NCBI GenBank assembly: GCA_009193035.1
Contig: SWDT01000171.1
Coordinates: 62,001-126,000 of the forward strand
DNA: 64,000 nt
Source of the DNA: Halicephalobus mephisto
Taxonomy: Eukaryota; Nematoda; Chromadorea; Rhabditida; Panagrolaimidae
Reading direction: 5' to 3'
In this document: piece after piece, positions 11,580-23,328 of the stretch
How the letters are laid out: each line of letters begins with the position of its first letter
Numbering within the stretch: position 1 is the stretch's first letter
The notes under the pieces: model-generated
Seen by the model: the letters and a program-made list of their open reading frames with translations, nothing else
What the model was told of the DNA's origin: nothing
Databases searched by the model: none
Program-made: the position numbers and the translations under genes

Positions 11580-12030
11580 CTTAGAATTATGTAAAATTCG
11601 CGTTAGGATAATCTTGTAAAAAACTTAATTTTCAAAGTAATATGATTCTAGAAAAGTTAAAAATTCGCGTCGAGAAGATTTCGTAAAAAAGTTTATATTT
11701 TTGTAAAAAGATAATTCTATAAAACCCGTGTCAAGAAAGTGTTGTAAGAACGTTTATACTTTATAAAAACAGTTCTGTAACATTCGCGTCGAGAAGATTT
11801 CGTAAGGGGGAGGGGGCTTATACTTTATAAAAACACAGTTCTGTAAAATTTGCATTGAGAAGGTTTCGTAAGGGGGGCTTATACTTTATAAAAACAAAGT
11901 TCTGTAAAATTCGCATCAAGAGGGTTTTGTAAAAAAGTTTATATTTTTTAAAAACATAATTCTGTAAAATTCGTGTCAAGAGAATTTCGTAAAAAACTTC
12001 TGCTTTTTTATAATAGTACGAATGTTCTTT
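11580..12030. repeat. Tandem repeat, unit about 61 bp, seven copies
   Basis: GTAAAATTCGCGTCGAGAAG-like starts at about 11589, 11660, 11719, 11779, 11845, 11906 and 11967. Each is followed by TTTCGTAA and a TTTATACTTTATAAAAAC segment. The shared CGTGTCGAGA word is related to the CCGACACGAA word of other arrays here. Confidence 0.75.
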
Positions 12031-12599
12031 TCCGACACTAAAACTGAATCCATTCTATCTCTCATGGTTTAGGATCGCAACACTCCCACGGTCTATAGGG
12101 ATTTGAGGTTGTTAATTTGTCAGAATTCATGAATCTATGACTAAGAACACCGGAAAGGGGGTACTTGGGGGTTGTGACGATAAACCTAAAAAACTTAAAA
12201 ATATGAAAGTTCAAAAACAGGTCGAGTTCTTTAAATACCTTCAACGTCATCAAAGTCAAAAAGGCTGATGTTCGACAGAAACTTTTTTCATTGAATTATT
12301 TTTACAAAAGTACTTTTTTTCAAAACTAATTGGGAAAAATTATTTTTGGATTTTTTAGATTAAATGACCTTGGATTTTGTAAGTAATTATTGTACTGTTA
12401 TTTTGAGTGGTTCTTCCAAAGTACCCCGACATTGGTGGTCGAAATTTACCAAATGGTACCGACCACGTGACTCATTGTCGGTTTTCACGTGATCCGAACT
12501 CGGTTGGAGAAGTGTTTTTATGATGGATTTACATTACAGTAAACAAAGTTTCAATAATAAACAATTTAAAAAAGTAATCTTAACAGCTCACTATTCTTC

Positions 12600-13160
12600 G
12601 ATTTCGGTTTTTAGATTAATTTGAGTACAAGTTTTTATTTCTACTTAAAAATGAATCAGTTATAAGTTAAAAAGTAAATTCGCTTTTTTAAAACTAGTTT
12701 TAATATGAAATTCTACTTTTGCTTGAAAATGAGCTAATTCGTTGATTTTTTAAAAATTCGCTTTTATAAAATTATTTTGTGAAAATTTTTACCTTTGCTT
12801 AAAAATGAGTAAAATTGTTGATTTTTAAAACATTTGCTTTTTTAAAATTATTTTATACAAATTTCTAATTTCGCCTAAAAATGAGCGAATTTTTTGATTT
12901 TTAAAAAATCCGTTTTTTTAAAATTACTTTATGCAAATTTCTACTTTCGCCTAAAAATGAGCGAATTAGTTGTGATTTTCAAGAAAGTCGTGGTGAGAGT
13001 TTACTTTTTTGTGTACTTGTGCAACTTTAGTGCGGTATTATGCTAGTACTTGAAAACAAGCGAACTTGGTGTGATCTTTGGGGAATTCGTGGCAGGAGTG
13101 AAGTTCACTTTTTTAAATTGTTTTTGTACAAATTTCTACTTTTTTAAAAAAACGAATTCG
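12600..13160. repeat. Tandem repeat, unit about 80-85 bp
   Basis: CTACTTTCGCCTAAAAATGAGCG-like and CTTTTTTAAAATTATTTTA words recur about six times with increasing divergence toward the right. No coding potential. Confidence 0.6.
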
Positions 13161-13830
13161 TCATGGTCTTCGGGGAATTCGGGACACGGACTCTTGTTGT
13201 GGTTACTGTAATTTAACTTGTTTTTTAAACATTATTTATTTCAATATTGGTAATTATTTTTCTGCAAAAAAATATATACAATTTGAATGTACTATAATGT
13301 GTTTTGTGAAAACGGGTCCCGGAGGGAATTTATGAATTTTCAGAAAACCTATTGAGAGACCATTTTGAAACATCTTGTACTTTTAATTAACGACAAGTTG
13401 TTAACAACATTTATCCAACCAAAAGTCAACGTGACTCTGTTGCAAGAGGGACTTCTGAAAGGGACTTTCTGAAACTTGAAAAAATTTTAAAATAAAAAAA
13501 ATCAAAAAATTAAAAATTTTCAAGTTTAAAAAAAATTTAAAAATTTAAAAAAATTTAAAATTAAAAAAAAATTAAATTTTAAAGAAATTTTTAATTTATA
13601 AAAAAATTCTAAATTTTAAAGAAATTCTAAATTTTAAAGAAATTCTAATTTATAAAAAAATTTAAATTTTAAAGAAATTTTAAATTTTAAAGAAATTCTA
13701 AATTTTAAAGAAATTTAAATTTTAAAGAAATTTTAAATTTTAAAGAAATTCTAATTTATAAAAAAATCCTAATTTTAAAAAAAATTTCAAAGAAATTTTA
13801 AATTATAAGTTTAAAAAAATGAAATTTATG
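13161..13830. other. AT-rich low-complexity DNA
   Basis: 13480-13810 is almost pure A/T with AAAGAAATTCTAAATTTT repeated many times. Nothing else recognised. Confidence 0.6.
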
Positions 13831-13834
13831 AAGG

Positions 13835-14190
13835 TCTCGAACGGAAAATTCCTGATTCTCAATGTTTTTGAACGTAATTTGAGATTGGGCTTTCAGACAT
13901 GATTTATCAACTTCCTCCTTGACGACTTCATCATCTATTCTTCCATCAAACCAGACTTGAGACAGACAAATTTTGAATTTTTTTATTATGTTTCATTTTT
14001 CTTTTTTTCGGTGACGACAATCGAAATTTGCAAGTCTCATTGTCCTGAAACGAACGTCAACCAAAATGACGTTTTTTAAAAATATTTTTTTTAATCAGAC
14101 ATATGGTTCAACAAAAACAATTAAATTTGCGATTTTTTGCAGCTGTTTTCGTTCCAGGAAAAATCTAATTTTTTCCGGATTGACAAATGA
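13835..14190 (-). other. Possible unassigned coding exon(s)
   Basis: A less AT-rich block with exon-like character on the minus strand. One open stretch (about 14195-14090) could splice from a GT at about 14099 to an acceptor TTCGTTTCAG at about 14044. It would then continue in a basic, NLS-like segment (PKKRKMKHNKK) and stop near 13938. A second frame over 13835-13990 is also open. No start exon or homologue recognised. It may be a relic, or 3' exons of the neighbouring DM-domain gene. Confidence 0.22.
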
Positions 14191-14583
14191 CTCAAGTGTG
14201 GTCCAATTTTTTTAAAATTAAAATCTTTTAAAATTAAAATTTTTTAAATTGAATTTTTCCCAAAAAAAATTAAAATTACTGTAAAAATTAAAATTTTTTA
14301 AATTGAATTTTTTAAATTAAATTTTTTCCAAAAAGTTAAAATTACTGTAAAAATAAATTTTTTAAAAATTGAATTTGATTTTTTGAAATTAAAATTTAAA
14401 AAAAATAAAATTCTTTAAAATTGAAAATTTTCTAAAAATTAAAAATATTTCATTTTTTAAAAATTCAGATTGCTGTGAAAATAAAATTAATTTTTTGTAA
14501 ATTTTAAAATTAAAATTATTGTGAAAATTTTTTATTTTTTTAACTGGAATGTAAAAAATAATAAATTAAAGACTTTAATGAAA

Positions 14584-16764
14584 TTATTTTTTTTCATTCC
14601 AGAATTCTGGAAAATCTGATTTTACATAAAAATTCTGACAAGGATTCTGGAGCGGATTTGGGTGAAGTTGTTGCTGAAGGGCACAGACCGCCAGAGCGAG
14701 TTGAAGGTTGTTGATTGCCTGAGGTGAAGAAAAAAAAGAAGGAAAAACTGGCATTGTCGAAGGAACAATAGATCCTGAAAAAAATCAAATTACTGCAAAA
14801 ATTAAAAATAAATATTTTTATAAAATTCTTTGAAATATTAAATTTTTTAAGATATTAAATTTTGAAAAATTTTCGATTTCAAAGATTTTAAAAATTTTAG
14901 AAACTTCTAAAAATTTAAAATTAAAAAATTTTTCGGGATTTTAAAAATTTAAAATTATTGTATTTTTGAAAATTTTAAATTACCGTAATTTTGAAATTTA
15001 AAAAATTTTCGGGATTTTAAAAATAAAAAATTATTGTATTTTTGAAAATCTAAAAATTACCGTAATTTTGAAAACCTAAAAATTTTTCGGAATTTGGATT
15101 CTGGAAACTTGAAGAAGGAGAATCAGAAGCCAAAGAAAGATTTTGAACAAGTCCGATTTTTTGTTTTTTTTGTCGTCTTCTGAGTTTGATCTGGTCGGCC
15201 ATGAGCTTCTGTCTTTCCGTGACGACCCTGCATTTGGGACATCGACAGTCCCTGAAGGCACAGAATTTTTTGTGGCCTTTCAGTCGATTCTGAATGTTGT
15301 GTTGAGCACATCTTTGACAATGAGGCAATCTTTCTGAAAAACCAAATTTAAAAATTTACAGTATCCCAAGGACATACCTGTAGTGGCAGGATTGTTAAAA
15401 TTATTATTTTTTTCAGAATTTTCAGAATCCATCGATTTCACTTTTGCGAGTTCAGCGTTCAAAATTCGTCTTTTTTCAACGAGCTGAAAGTTAAAAAATT
15501 ATCCACATCAAGATCTACAAAGTGGTTGACGTCAAAGTCAAAGTCAAAATTGCAGGTTGCGCGCAACATTACCGCAGACATGTCGACATTGAAGTCAAGT
15601 CTGCAGGTTGCTTGCAGTATTTAGGCAGATCAATTGATATTCATAGAAATTTCAAAATTAAATCTGCAGATTGCGCGCAACATTGCGGCAGATATGTCGA
15701 CATCAAAGTCAAAGTCAAATCTGCAGGTTGCGCGCAACACTGTCGCAGGCTAGTTGAGATTTATAAATTTACATTCATAAAAATTTCGAAATCAAATCTG
15801 CAAATTGCGTGCAACATTATCTCCGACTGGTTGAGATTCATAAAAATTTCGAAATAAGAATCAAATTTGCAATATGCTAGCAACATTATGGCAGATCGGT
15901 CTGCTTGATTATTACGCCAAAATTTAGTTCGATTTTGATGTCGAACGTTTTTTAGATTTTTGCATTGGCGATCAAGTTAAAAATAAAATAAAATAAAATT
16001 TTTTGGACCTCCTTCGAACAGCAATTGTTTTTTTCTTTGAGTTAATCTCGATCCCATAAAATCCAAAAAAAATTGTTTTTGGTCCAACTTTCGAAAAAAC
16101 GGAAATTAAAGGGAAATTTTCTTTTTTAAAACTCCATAGATTACTGTAGCTATATCCGTTCGAAGATTTCCAAATTTTTTCGGAAATTTTTAAAATATTA
16201 TTTTTAAAAATAAAAATCTTTAAAAATTGTTTCAAAATTTTTTAGAATTTTCCACTCAGGACCAAAAATTACGAAATTTTCAGTTTTATGTATTTTTGAA
16301 GATTTTTAAATTACATTATAATAAAAAACAAAAATTTTTAAACAAAATTTTTAAAAATGGTTTCGACACGAATTTTGAAAATTTTCCAATCGAGACCAAA
16401 AATAAGAAATTTCTAATCGATTTTGAAAAATAAAAAAATTTAAGAAAAATTTTTTCTAATTTAAAAAAAAATAAAAAGTAAAAAATTTTTTAAATTTTAA
16501 AATGAAAGAATTTTTAAATTTTAGAATAAAAAAATTATTTAAATTTCAAAATGAAAGAATTTTTAAATTTTAAAATAAAAAAATAAAATATTTTTTCGAT
16601 AAAAAAATCCAAACCTCGCAGTCTTGACAGTTGCAATTTGAAAAAGGACAATTTTTTTTGTGATCTTTTCTGGCGACGGTCTGATTGTGGTTCAGACACC
16701 TCTGGCAAGTATAAACTTTTTGGGTCTTGATCCAAGGAGACAAATTTAGGCAATTTTTGTTCAT
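14584..16764 (-). CDS. Double DM-domain transcription factor (MAB-3/DMD-3 type)
   Basis: Four exons: 16764-16615, 15483-15378, 15333-15076, 14774-14584; 234 residues, one frame throughout. Introns are 1131, 44 and 301 nt. DM domain 1 (about residues 18-65) is YTCQRCLNH…HKKNCPFSNCNCQDC and continues over the first splice into LVEKRR. DM domain 2 (about residues 87-135) is CQRCAQH…GHKKFCAFRDCRCPKC followed by ERQKLMADQIKLRRRQ. Both keep the full set of zinc-binding Cys/His. Two DM domains in one protein is the arrangement of nematode MAB-3 and DMD-3, DNA-binding regulators of male development. The C-terminus is Pro/Gln/hydrophobic-rich. A TTTTCAG acceptor 23 nt before the ATG suggests trans-splicing. 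The exon 3 donor is the least certain: AG|GTTTTC was chosen over an upstream A|GTTTCC of equal phase. Confidence 0.88.
15520..15900. repeat. Tandem repeat in intron 1 of the DM-domain gene
   Basis: Six units of 55-76 bp each carry CTGCAGGTTGCGCGCAACAT or a variant, starting near 15550, 15603, 15667, 15723, 15800 and 15870. The core TTGCGCGCAA is palindromic. The unit length is roughly a multiple of three in places, giving an accidental repetitive reading frame on the plus strand. Confidence 0.7.
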
Positions 16765-16999
16765 CCGAAAAATATTTAATTCACTGAAAATAAAAGTTAA
16801 AATTTATGAAAAAACCGTCAAAACTGATTCAATCGAAAAAAAATGGAAAACAAGGCCGAAATCAAAAAAAACAAACTTGTCACTTTTTTGAATAAAACCG
16901 TCCGTACCCCGGAATCCAAAAAATCAGACAAGTGTTTTTCTAATTCGACTTCAAAGATCGGCAAAAATCAAAGGCAATTTTGTAATTATAATAATCAAA

Positions 17000-17495
17000 A
17001 ATAAATACTATTACGGAACGGTCCCGACACGAAATTTAAAAAATATTTTTATTTTTTTAAAATTGATATTTTTATAAAATGGCCTTGACACGAAATTTTA
17101 AAAATATTATTGCAAAATGGTCCCGACACGAAATTTTGGAAATATTTTTATTTTTTTAAAATTGATATTTTTATTTTTTTTAAATTGATATTTTTAGAAA
17201 ATGGTCCCGACACGAAATTTTACAAATATTTTTATTTTTAGAAAATTGTCCCGACACGAAATTTTGGAAATACTTTATTCTTTTAAAATTGATATTTTTA
17301 AAAAATGGTCCCGACACGAAATTTCTAAAATATTATTATTTTTTTAAAATCAATATTTTAAGAAAATGGTCCCGACACGAAATTTTAGAAATATTATTAT
17401 AAAATGCTCTTAACATGAAGTTTTAGAAATATTTTTGTTTCTAAAAATAAAAAATCAATATTATTACGAAATAGTCTTGACACAAAATTTGGGAT
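17000..17495. repeat. Tandem repeat, unit about 60-65 bp
   Basis: AATGGTCCCGACACGAAATT recurs about eight times, with TTTTTAAAATTGATATTTTT between. The CCGACACGAA word also occurs singly near 1550, 1775, 22200, 53810, 56980 and 57090, so it is a dispersed family. Confidence 0.75.
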
Positions 17496-17499
17496 TTTA

Positions 17500-19200
17500 A
17501 GGAACGTTTACAATTCTAATTTTCAGAAGCTTAAATAAAATTTTGGAAATTTTAAAAATCTGCTGGATTTTGGAAGATCCTAAAAATTTTCAAAAAACTT
17601 TGTTTTCAAAAAATTCTAAAAATTTTGAGTTTCAAAAAATTTTAAAAAACCAAATTTTTCTATTTCATTTCAGAATTTCGAAATTTTAAAATTATTTAAA
17701 TTTCGAAAGTTTTCTTTTAGGCTTTTCAAATTTTTTCAAATTCTAGAAGTTTCTAAAAATTCGAATAGAACAAAAAATAAAATCCGGGAAATGAGTCAGG
17801 AAAAACAAGAAACAAACATTGTCAACTAGAAACAGTCGATCAACACTTGCTTAGTCATCTTTAAACTTTTAAATCTTAAAAAATTCGAAACTTTTAAATC
17901 TTAAAAAATTTCGAAATTAAAAAAAAATAAAAAAACTTTAAAAATTTTGAGAAATTCGAAAAATTGAAATTTAAAAATTTTTAAAAATTGAAATTTCGAA
18001 ATTAAAAAAAAAATAAAAAACTTTAAAAATTTTGAGAAATTCGAAAAATTGAAATTTCGAAATTAAAAAAAAATTTTAAAAATTAGAAAAATTTGAAATT
18101 TTAAAATTTTAAAAAATTAAATAATTTAAATAATTTTAAAGATTTCGAAACTTAATTTTTTAAAAAATTTGAAACTTTTTTGTGAAAAAAATTCATCAAG
18201 AAATTCAATTTGGAAACTGTTTTGAAGGACGAAAAAGGTAAAACTGGTACAGATATTGGAGAAGTGATTAACTTGCCCAAGGGCAATCTGTTAAAGTGAT
18301 TAATTTAAATCAACTAATTAGAGAAATATTATTTTTAATTTTTGTAAAAAAATTATATTTGATAAATTGCAGAAAAATTGATGGAAATAATTTTTTTAAT
18401 TTTTAAAAACAAATGTAAAAATTAATAAAATAAAAATTTCGAAAATTAACTTTAAAAAATAAAAATTTTAAAATTAAAAAAATAAAAATTTTTTAAATAA
18501 AATTATTAAAAATTATTTTTTTTTAATTTTTTTGAAAAATAAAAATTTAAAATTTAAAGTAAAATTATTTTTTAAATTTCTTTGAAAAAACAAAAATTAC
18601 AGTAAGACAAATAAAAACTTGTTTTTCTCGAAATTCTTCCACGTTTTAAAAAAATTGATTTTTTAAAAATAAAAATTAATAAAAAATTATTTTTTAAATT
18701 AAAAAAAAACAAAAACCCAAAAAAATAATAAAATTAATTTTTTTTAAACAAAAATTATTTTTTAAATTTCTTTGAAAAAATATAAATTATTATTTTTTAA
18801 CTTTTTTGAAAAAATATAAATTCTTTTTTTTTAACTTTTTTAAAAAAATATAAATTACAGTAAGACAAATAAAAACTTATTTTTCTCGAAATTGTTCCAC
18901 GTTTAGAAAAATTGATTTTTTGAGAGAATGAACTTTTTTATGACCCGGATAATCTGGGAATTAAGCGATCAAAAAACTTGCAACTTTTGGTGAAAACTGA
19001 TTCAAGGTCAAAATTTTGTCAGCTGATATGACGGACCTCGGGGCAATTTTTGGACGAAAAAGAAATGAAACATGGATTTGGTCGTGAAGGAAATAAATTT
19101 CGAAAAAGAAATTTCAAAGCTGTAATTTTATTCAAAAAAAATTAGGAAATTTCAGAGACAGCTGCGCAGTAGAAAAAATTTTAGAGGATTATTAGCGAAA
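17500..19200. other. Gene-free AT-rich DNA
   Basis: Low-complexity A/T sequence, with internal duplications near 17930-18080 and 18580-18910 (the AGTAAGACAAATAAAAACTT word twice, about 300 bp apart). No exon recognised. Confidence 0.55.
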
Positions 19201-19800
19201 TTTGTGGTTGGGGATCGTTCATGGCAAGATCAATGATTTTTGGTTTTTCATTTTTTAGAAAAAATTGAGTTTTGGTCCTACAGCGTAAATTTAGTTACTG
19301 TAATTAAAAAATCACTAAAATAATGTTGTAAAAACTAATTAAAAATCATTCGTGACAGGACCAATAATTTTTATTTTTTCGTTTTTCAACAAAAAATTTC
19401 GTAATTTGGTCCCACAACGTCATTATGGTTACTGTAATTAAAAAATCACTAAAATAATCTCCTAAAATCAATTAAAAATCATTCGCGACGAGATCAATAA
19501 TTTTTTGTTTTTCATTTTTCAACAAAAAATTTCGTAATTTGGTCCCACAACGTCATTTTGGTTACTGTAATTAAAAAATCACTAAAATAGTCCCCCTAAA
19601 AATCAATTAAAAATCATTCCCGACGAGATCAATAATTTTTTAATTTTAAATTTAAAAAAAATTAAACATTTATTCTACCACGTAAGTTTGGTTACCGTGA
19701 TTTAAAAATACATATTCCTGCTTGGAAAAGAAATTAAAAATCATTCGCGACAAGACCAAGATTCTTTTTATTTTTCAGAGACAATTTTAAAAATTGATCC
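19200..19800. repeat. Tandem repeat, unit about 133 bp, 4-5 copies
   Basis: CTGTAATTAAAAAATCACTA occurs at 19299, 19431 and 19564. The unit also includes AAAATCATTCGCGACGAGAT and GTAATTTGGTCCCACAACGT. A weaker copy follows at about 19680. Confidence 0.75.
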
Positions 19801-19991
19801 TGCTGCGTAAACTAACTTATTGTATATTGCAAAATCACTGACTAAGCTCATAGTCAAAGAATGAATCAGAGATCATTTGCAAAAAACCGATCTTTTTTAT
19901 GGTTTTATTTTTTATTCTTGTTAAAATAGAAAACAGACGTACAATAATAGTCTACTAGAACAATAAGACAAGTAAAATTTATATATTTTTA

Positions 19992-20140
19992 CACACAAAA
20001 AAGTGTAATTTTTGGTTTCATAACGATTGCGAAATAAGACGGATTCGTCACATTTTTCATGTTTGACGTTTATTTTAAAAATGTAACAAAATAGTGATAA
20101 CTTATATTTGTTACTAAACCAGAAGTTACGTTTTTTGTAG
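19992..20140. mobile_element. MITE copy a (CACACAAAAAAGCGTAACTT family)
   Basis: Palindromic element of about 150-170 bp whose ends read CACACAAAAAAGTGTAATTT and its complement CAGAAGTTACGTTTTTTGT. One of at least six copies in this window. Interior words GTGACGAAAATTGTAAC and TTTTTCAT…TGACATTT are shared among copies. Confidence 0.75.
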
Positions 20141-20242
20141 AGATTTCGGATAGTGTCTATTTCCGACTCAAATTAGGGCTTTCTAGTCACTATTTAACAA
20201 TTTACTGGAGCTGTCGAAATCACTATTCAAAAACAACTCTGA

Positions 20243-20396
20243 TACACAAAAAAGCGTAACTTTTGGCTTCGTAACAATTGCGAAATGTGACACAATCGTC
20301 ATATTTTTCATATCTGACATTTGTGACGAAAATTGTAACGAAATAGTGACGATTCATATTTGTTATTGGACTAAAAGTTACACTTTTTTGTGTGTT
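20243..20396. mobile_element. MITE copy b
   Basis: TACACAAAAAAGCGTAACTT at the left and its complement AAAGTTACACTTTTTTGTGT at the right. This is the most complete copy and is useful as the family reference. Confidence 0.8.
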
Positions 20397-20487
20397 GATA
20401 TTGGTGGATTGCATATGATATATCTGTACGTAGAAACAGGTCTGATGTATCAGATAGCTTAGATACAATGCTTAGTTCCATTAAGTT

Positions 20488-20864
20488 CACACAAAAGCAT
20501 AACTTTTAGTTTTATAATAATTATGAAATGTGACAAAAATGTAATACAATCATCACATTATTCGTGAATATTTGACTTATGTGATGAGAATTAAAACATA
20601 ATAGTGACGATTTGTATTTGTTAGGACATGTAGAACAACTTTCTGGTGGCCCTACAACTACAAAAGACCCCAACGAAGACCGTCAGATCGATTTTACAAA
20701 GAAATAAATATGACAATTGGGAAATAGTGGCATAAACTCGCCAAAAATCGCGAGAAATATAGAAGGAGACTGAAGGATCTGTTCTACGATGGCGGATGAA
20801 CCAGATTTTCAAGTGTCAAGTGTCCATTTGTTACTAGATCAAAAGGTACACTCTTTTGTGTACA
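20488..20864. mobile_element. MITE copy c, interrupted
   Basis: The left two-thirds (20488-20620) matches the MITE family. Its right end (GGTACACTCTTTTGTGT, to about 20864) follows only after about 210 bp of unrelated sequence, which looks like a retrotransposon fragment. Confidence 0.6.
20625..20815 (+). mobile_element. Probable fragment of a non-LTR retrotransposon 3' end
   Basis: One plus-strand frame, with two stops, reads RPQRRPSDRFYKEI and then WHKLAKNREKYRRRL. This resembles the C-terminal tail of RTE-type reverse transcriptases (an RP-rich stretch, a W…D motif and an A-x-(D/N)R-x-x-(W/Y) tail). It lies inside MITE copy c. Assigned by motif resemblance only. Confidence 0.4.
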
Positions 20865-21640
20865 ATACTATTGTTAAGATAGAAAACAGAAGTACATTAG
20901 TAATCTTTACTACCACAATAAGATATAGATACAGCAATTATATCTCAGTCCCACACAATACAATCAGGAGTCTCGTTCATGCCTACAGTATCCCGCATTC
21001 CCTGACATTCAGACTATCGCTTCAGGTCCTCTCTTTCTACTCTACTTTCGTGTCCTAACACTAACTCTGACAGCTCAACTGAAGACCAAAGATAGTGTTC
21101 ATTTTCAGTCGATATTTCTTATTAACACATTATGGACAATGTGGGCCATATGTGGTACACGACCTCTGCATGGTGCGTGCATAAAAGATAAAAGATACCC
21201 TCAGTAATCGAATTTGACGGAACTTTCCAAATTCGCGGATATTCAGAAATCCTAGCATGCAATACATGATATTTCGTAACAGATTTATTTTTGCGATTTT
21301 GGATTTTTTCAGTTTTTGTAACTAACAAATAACTCTAGATTGAGCGAAACATTGACGAATTTGGGCCACGAAAAAAAGAAAAAAATATCACTTTGGATCC
21401 ACGGCACACAATACCCAAAAACATGGATTGTTCGCAATTTATTAAAGCTGTTTTTTTAGATAGTAACTGTTAAGATGGAAAGCAGAAGAATATTGATAAT
21501 CCTTACTAAAACAATAAAATACAGTTATCATATATCCATCTACGCAGTACAGTCAAGAGTCCCACTCGTGCCCTACAATATCCCACACTCTCTGACATTC
21601 AGACTGTTGTTTCAAGCCTAATGGAACAGTTCAAACTTCA
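20865..21640. repeat. Direct repeat pair of about 175 bp
   Basis: 20871-21045 and 21465-21630 share GTTAAGATAGAAAACAGAAG-like starts, CAGTCAAGAGTCCCACTCGT-like middles and CTGACATTCAGACT ends. A 5' fragment recurs at 19920-19960. No coding function evident. Confidence 0.65.
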
Positions 21641-22305
21641 ACATAACCGCGCAATTTGGTCTACTGTATATTACAAATTAATAATTAAATCAGCGTTTCA
21701 AAAAAATTGAATATTTCGCCTCAGACCAGTATTTTTGAAGAAAATTTTTAAAGTCATATTTAGTTTTGATCCTAGCACGATTTTTAATATATTTTTTAAA
21801 TTTATATATTTAAAAATAAAAAAATAAATTCGAATCGCGTCAGGACCAATATTTTCGAATTTTTTATTTTTCTTCCATAAAATTAAATTTGAAGCTTTGG
21901 TCTTGACAGGAAATGCCTGATTTATTCGTCGGCCATAGAAGCTAGGTTGTTGGCCATTTAATGACCCGGATAAAATGGCCAGTTTTGTCCTTTGATTTCA
22001 AAAAACCGCTGTCATTCATCTTCGAAGACCACCCGGGTGTCACAAGCTGGAACCGAATATTTGTGTTTTAAATTTTCAAAAAAATCACACTAGATTAATC
22101 ACATATTCAAAAAATAAAAAAATTCAAAAAAATAAAATTTTTTAAATTTCGAAATCGAAAAAGAACAATTTTTCCAAAAAAGACTTTTTCAGAAAAATGG
22201 TCCCGCCACGAAAAGTCGACTACACTTTCCTCAACTGAAGTTTTCTTAATTCTTTTATTTCATATATTTTTTTCTTTTTTATTTTATTTTTATTTTATCA
22301 GAATT

Positions 22306-23210
22306 ATGAACAAGGATGAGAAGAACTTCCAAGCCAATCTTGCCGTGTTGGAGAACTTCAAGAAGGACCCAGTTTACAAACTTTATTGGGAAAACTGGCA
22401 ACGCGCCCAAAACTGGGCCAATCATTGTGAACGGACTTATCGACGGTTTCAAGATGATCTGCCTGATATAGACAGCGAGAATGGACTAAACTCGTTATTG
22501 GATTTCAGTGAAAATCACCAAATGGATTTTCAACCTTCTGATGTTCCGGAAGACGAAGATGACGAGATGGCCGAGTACTACAACATCACTATTCAGCACA
22601 AAAAAGAAAGTAAGTCCTCTCTCTTTATAATAAGTAAATTGATTTTTTGGTAGTAGGTATGATTTTTCGGTATTTATTAACAATTTCATATATAAATCTT
22701 GATCCTCGGACCTAGACAGTCTTATACCTCGTGTAACCCTATTCCAAACCTTCCTTGATCTATCTAGACAGAGTATATTCATAAAAAATTAATTGCGAAA
22801 TCATAAGATCACCATACTCCCTAAGCCATCCTAGTTTTTAAAAAATCCCAAAAATTTGCTCCGATACAATTTTACAACAATGTTTATTCTTGATTTTTAT
22901 AGTATTTTATTTTAACAATTATGTTTTAGTGGAAGAACGGAAGAAGAAACAACAAGAGGAAGAGGCTCTGCTACCCCAAGTTGAATACGTTGATGCAACT
23001 GAGATAGGAATCCACGGAATCAACTCTGCCAATGTCGACAGACAAACATTCAGAAGTCGAGTTCAGGAACACCTGAAGAAGATGGAAGAACTTTATGGAC
23101 CGCATGCTGAGAAAATTGTGACGATGGAATCCACTGTAAATTTCAAATTTGATGAGCTGATTTCAAAACATGGTTCAGCTTTATGGCCCAATATTCCTTT
23201 CAAATTGTAA
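22306..23210 (+). CDS. gemin8: Gemin8 homologue (SMN-complex subunit)
   Basis: Exons 22306-22609 and 22930-23210, intron 320 nt, 194 residues. The N-terminal DPVYKLYWENWQRAQNW matches the PVYxxYW…AMxW segment of animal Gemin8. The C-terminal block EHLKKMEELYGPHAEKI, then MESTVNFKF…LWPNIPFKL, matches Gemin8's conserved RLYGDxAxKIxxMExxVQLxFD…YWPxIPLKF end. The middle is acidic, then Glu/Lys/Gln-rich. Gemin8 bridges SMN and Gemin6/7 in the cytoplasmic complex that loads Sm rings onto snRNAs, and a worm copy is expected to do the same. A TTTATCAG acceptor lies 4 nt before the ATG. The RRS1 gene begins 118 bp downstream on the same strand, suggesting an operon in which this is the first gene. Confidence 0.9.
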
Positions 23211-23328
23211 ACTATCAATTTATATATACGGGTGCATTCGTTGTATATGTTGGTTCAATGATGACAGCGTTGATTCGCTGAGATATCTTTAATGTTCTCG
23301 CTCAATTTTATTTAATTTTTGTTTTTAG
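23211..23328 (+). promoter_or_regulatory. Probable intercistronic region with trans-splice acceptor
   Basis: The 118 bp between the Gemin8 stop and the RRS1 start match the roughly 100-bp gap usual in nematode operons. There is a U-rich stretch, and GTTTTTAG directly abuts the next ATG. No promoter-like sequence and no clear AATAAA is seen. SL2-type trans-splicing of the downstream message is inferred. Confidence 0.6.

Noticed and set aside
15522..15857. Plus-strand open frame with repeating peptide
   Set aside because: It simply translates the tandem repeat in intron 1 of the DM-domain gene; no splice or start context.
1..22000. CRISPR-like arrays among the many tandem repeats
   Set aside because: Units lack regular unique spacers, show gradual divergence typical of eukaryotic satellites, and the genome is a nematode's.
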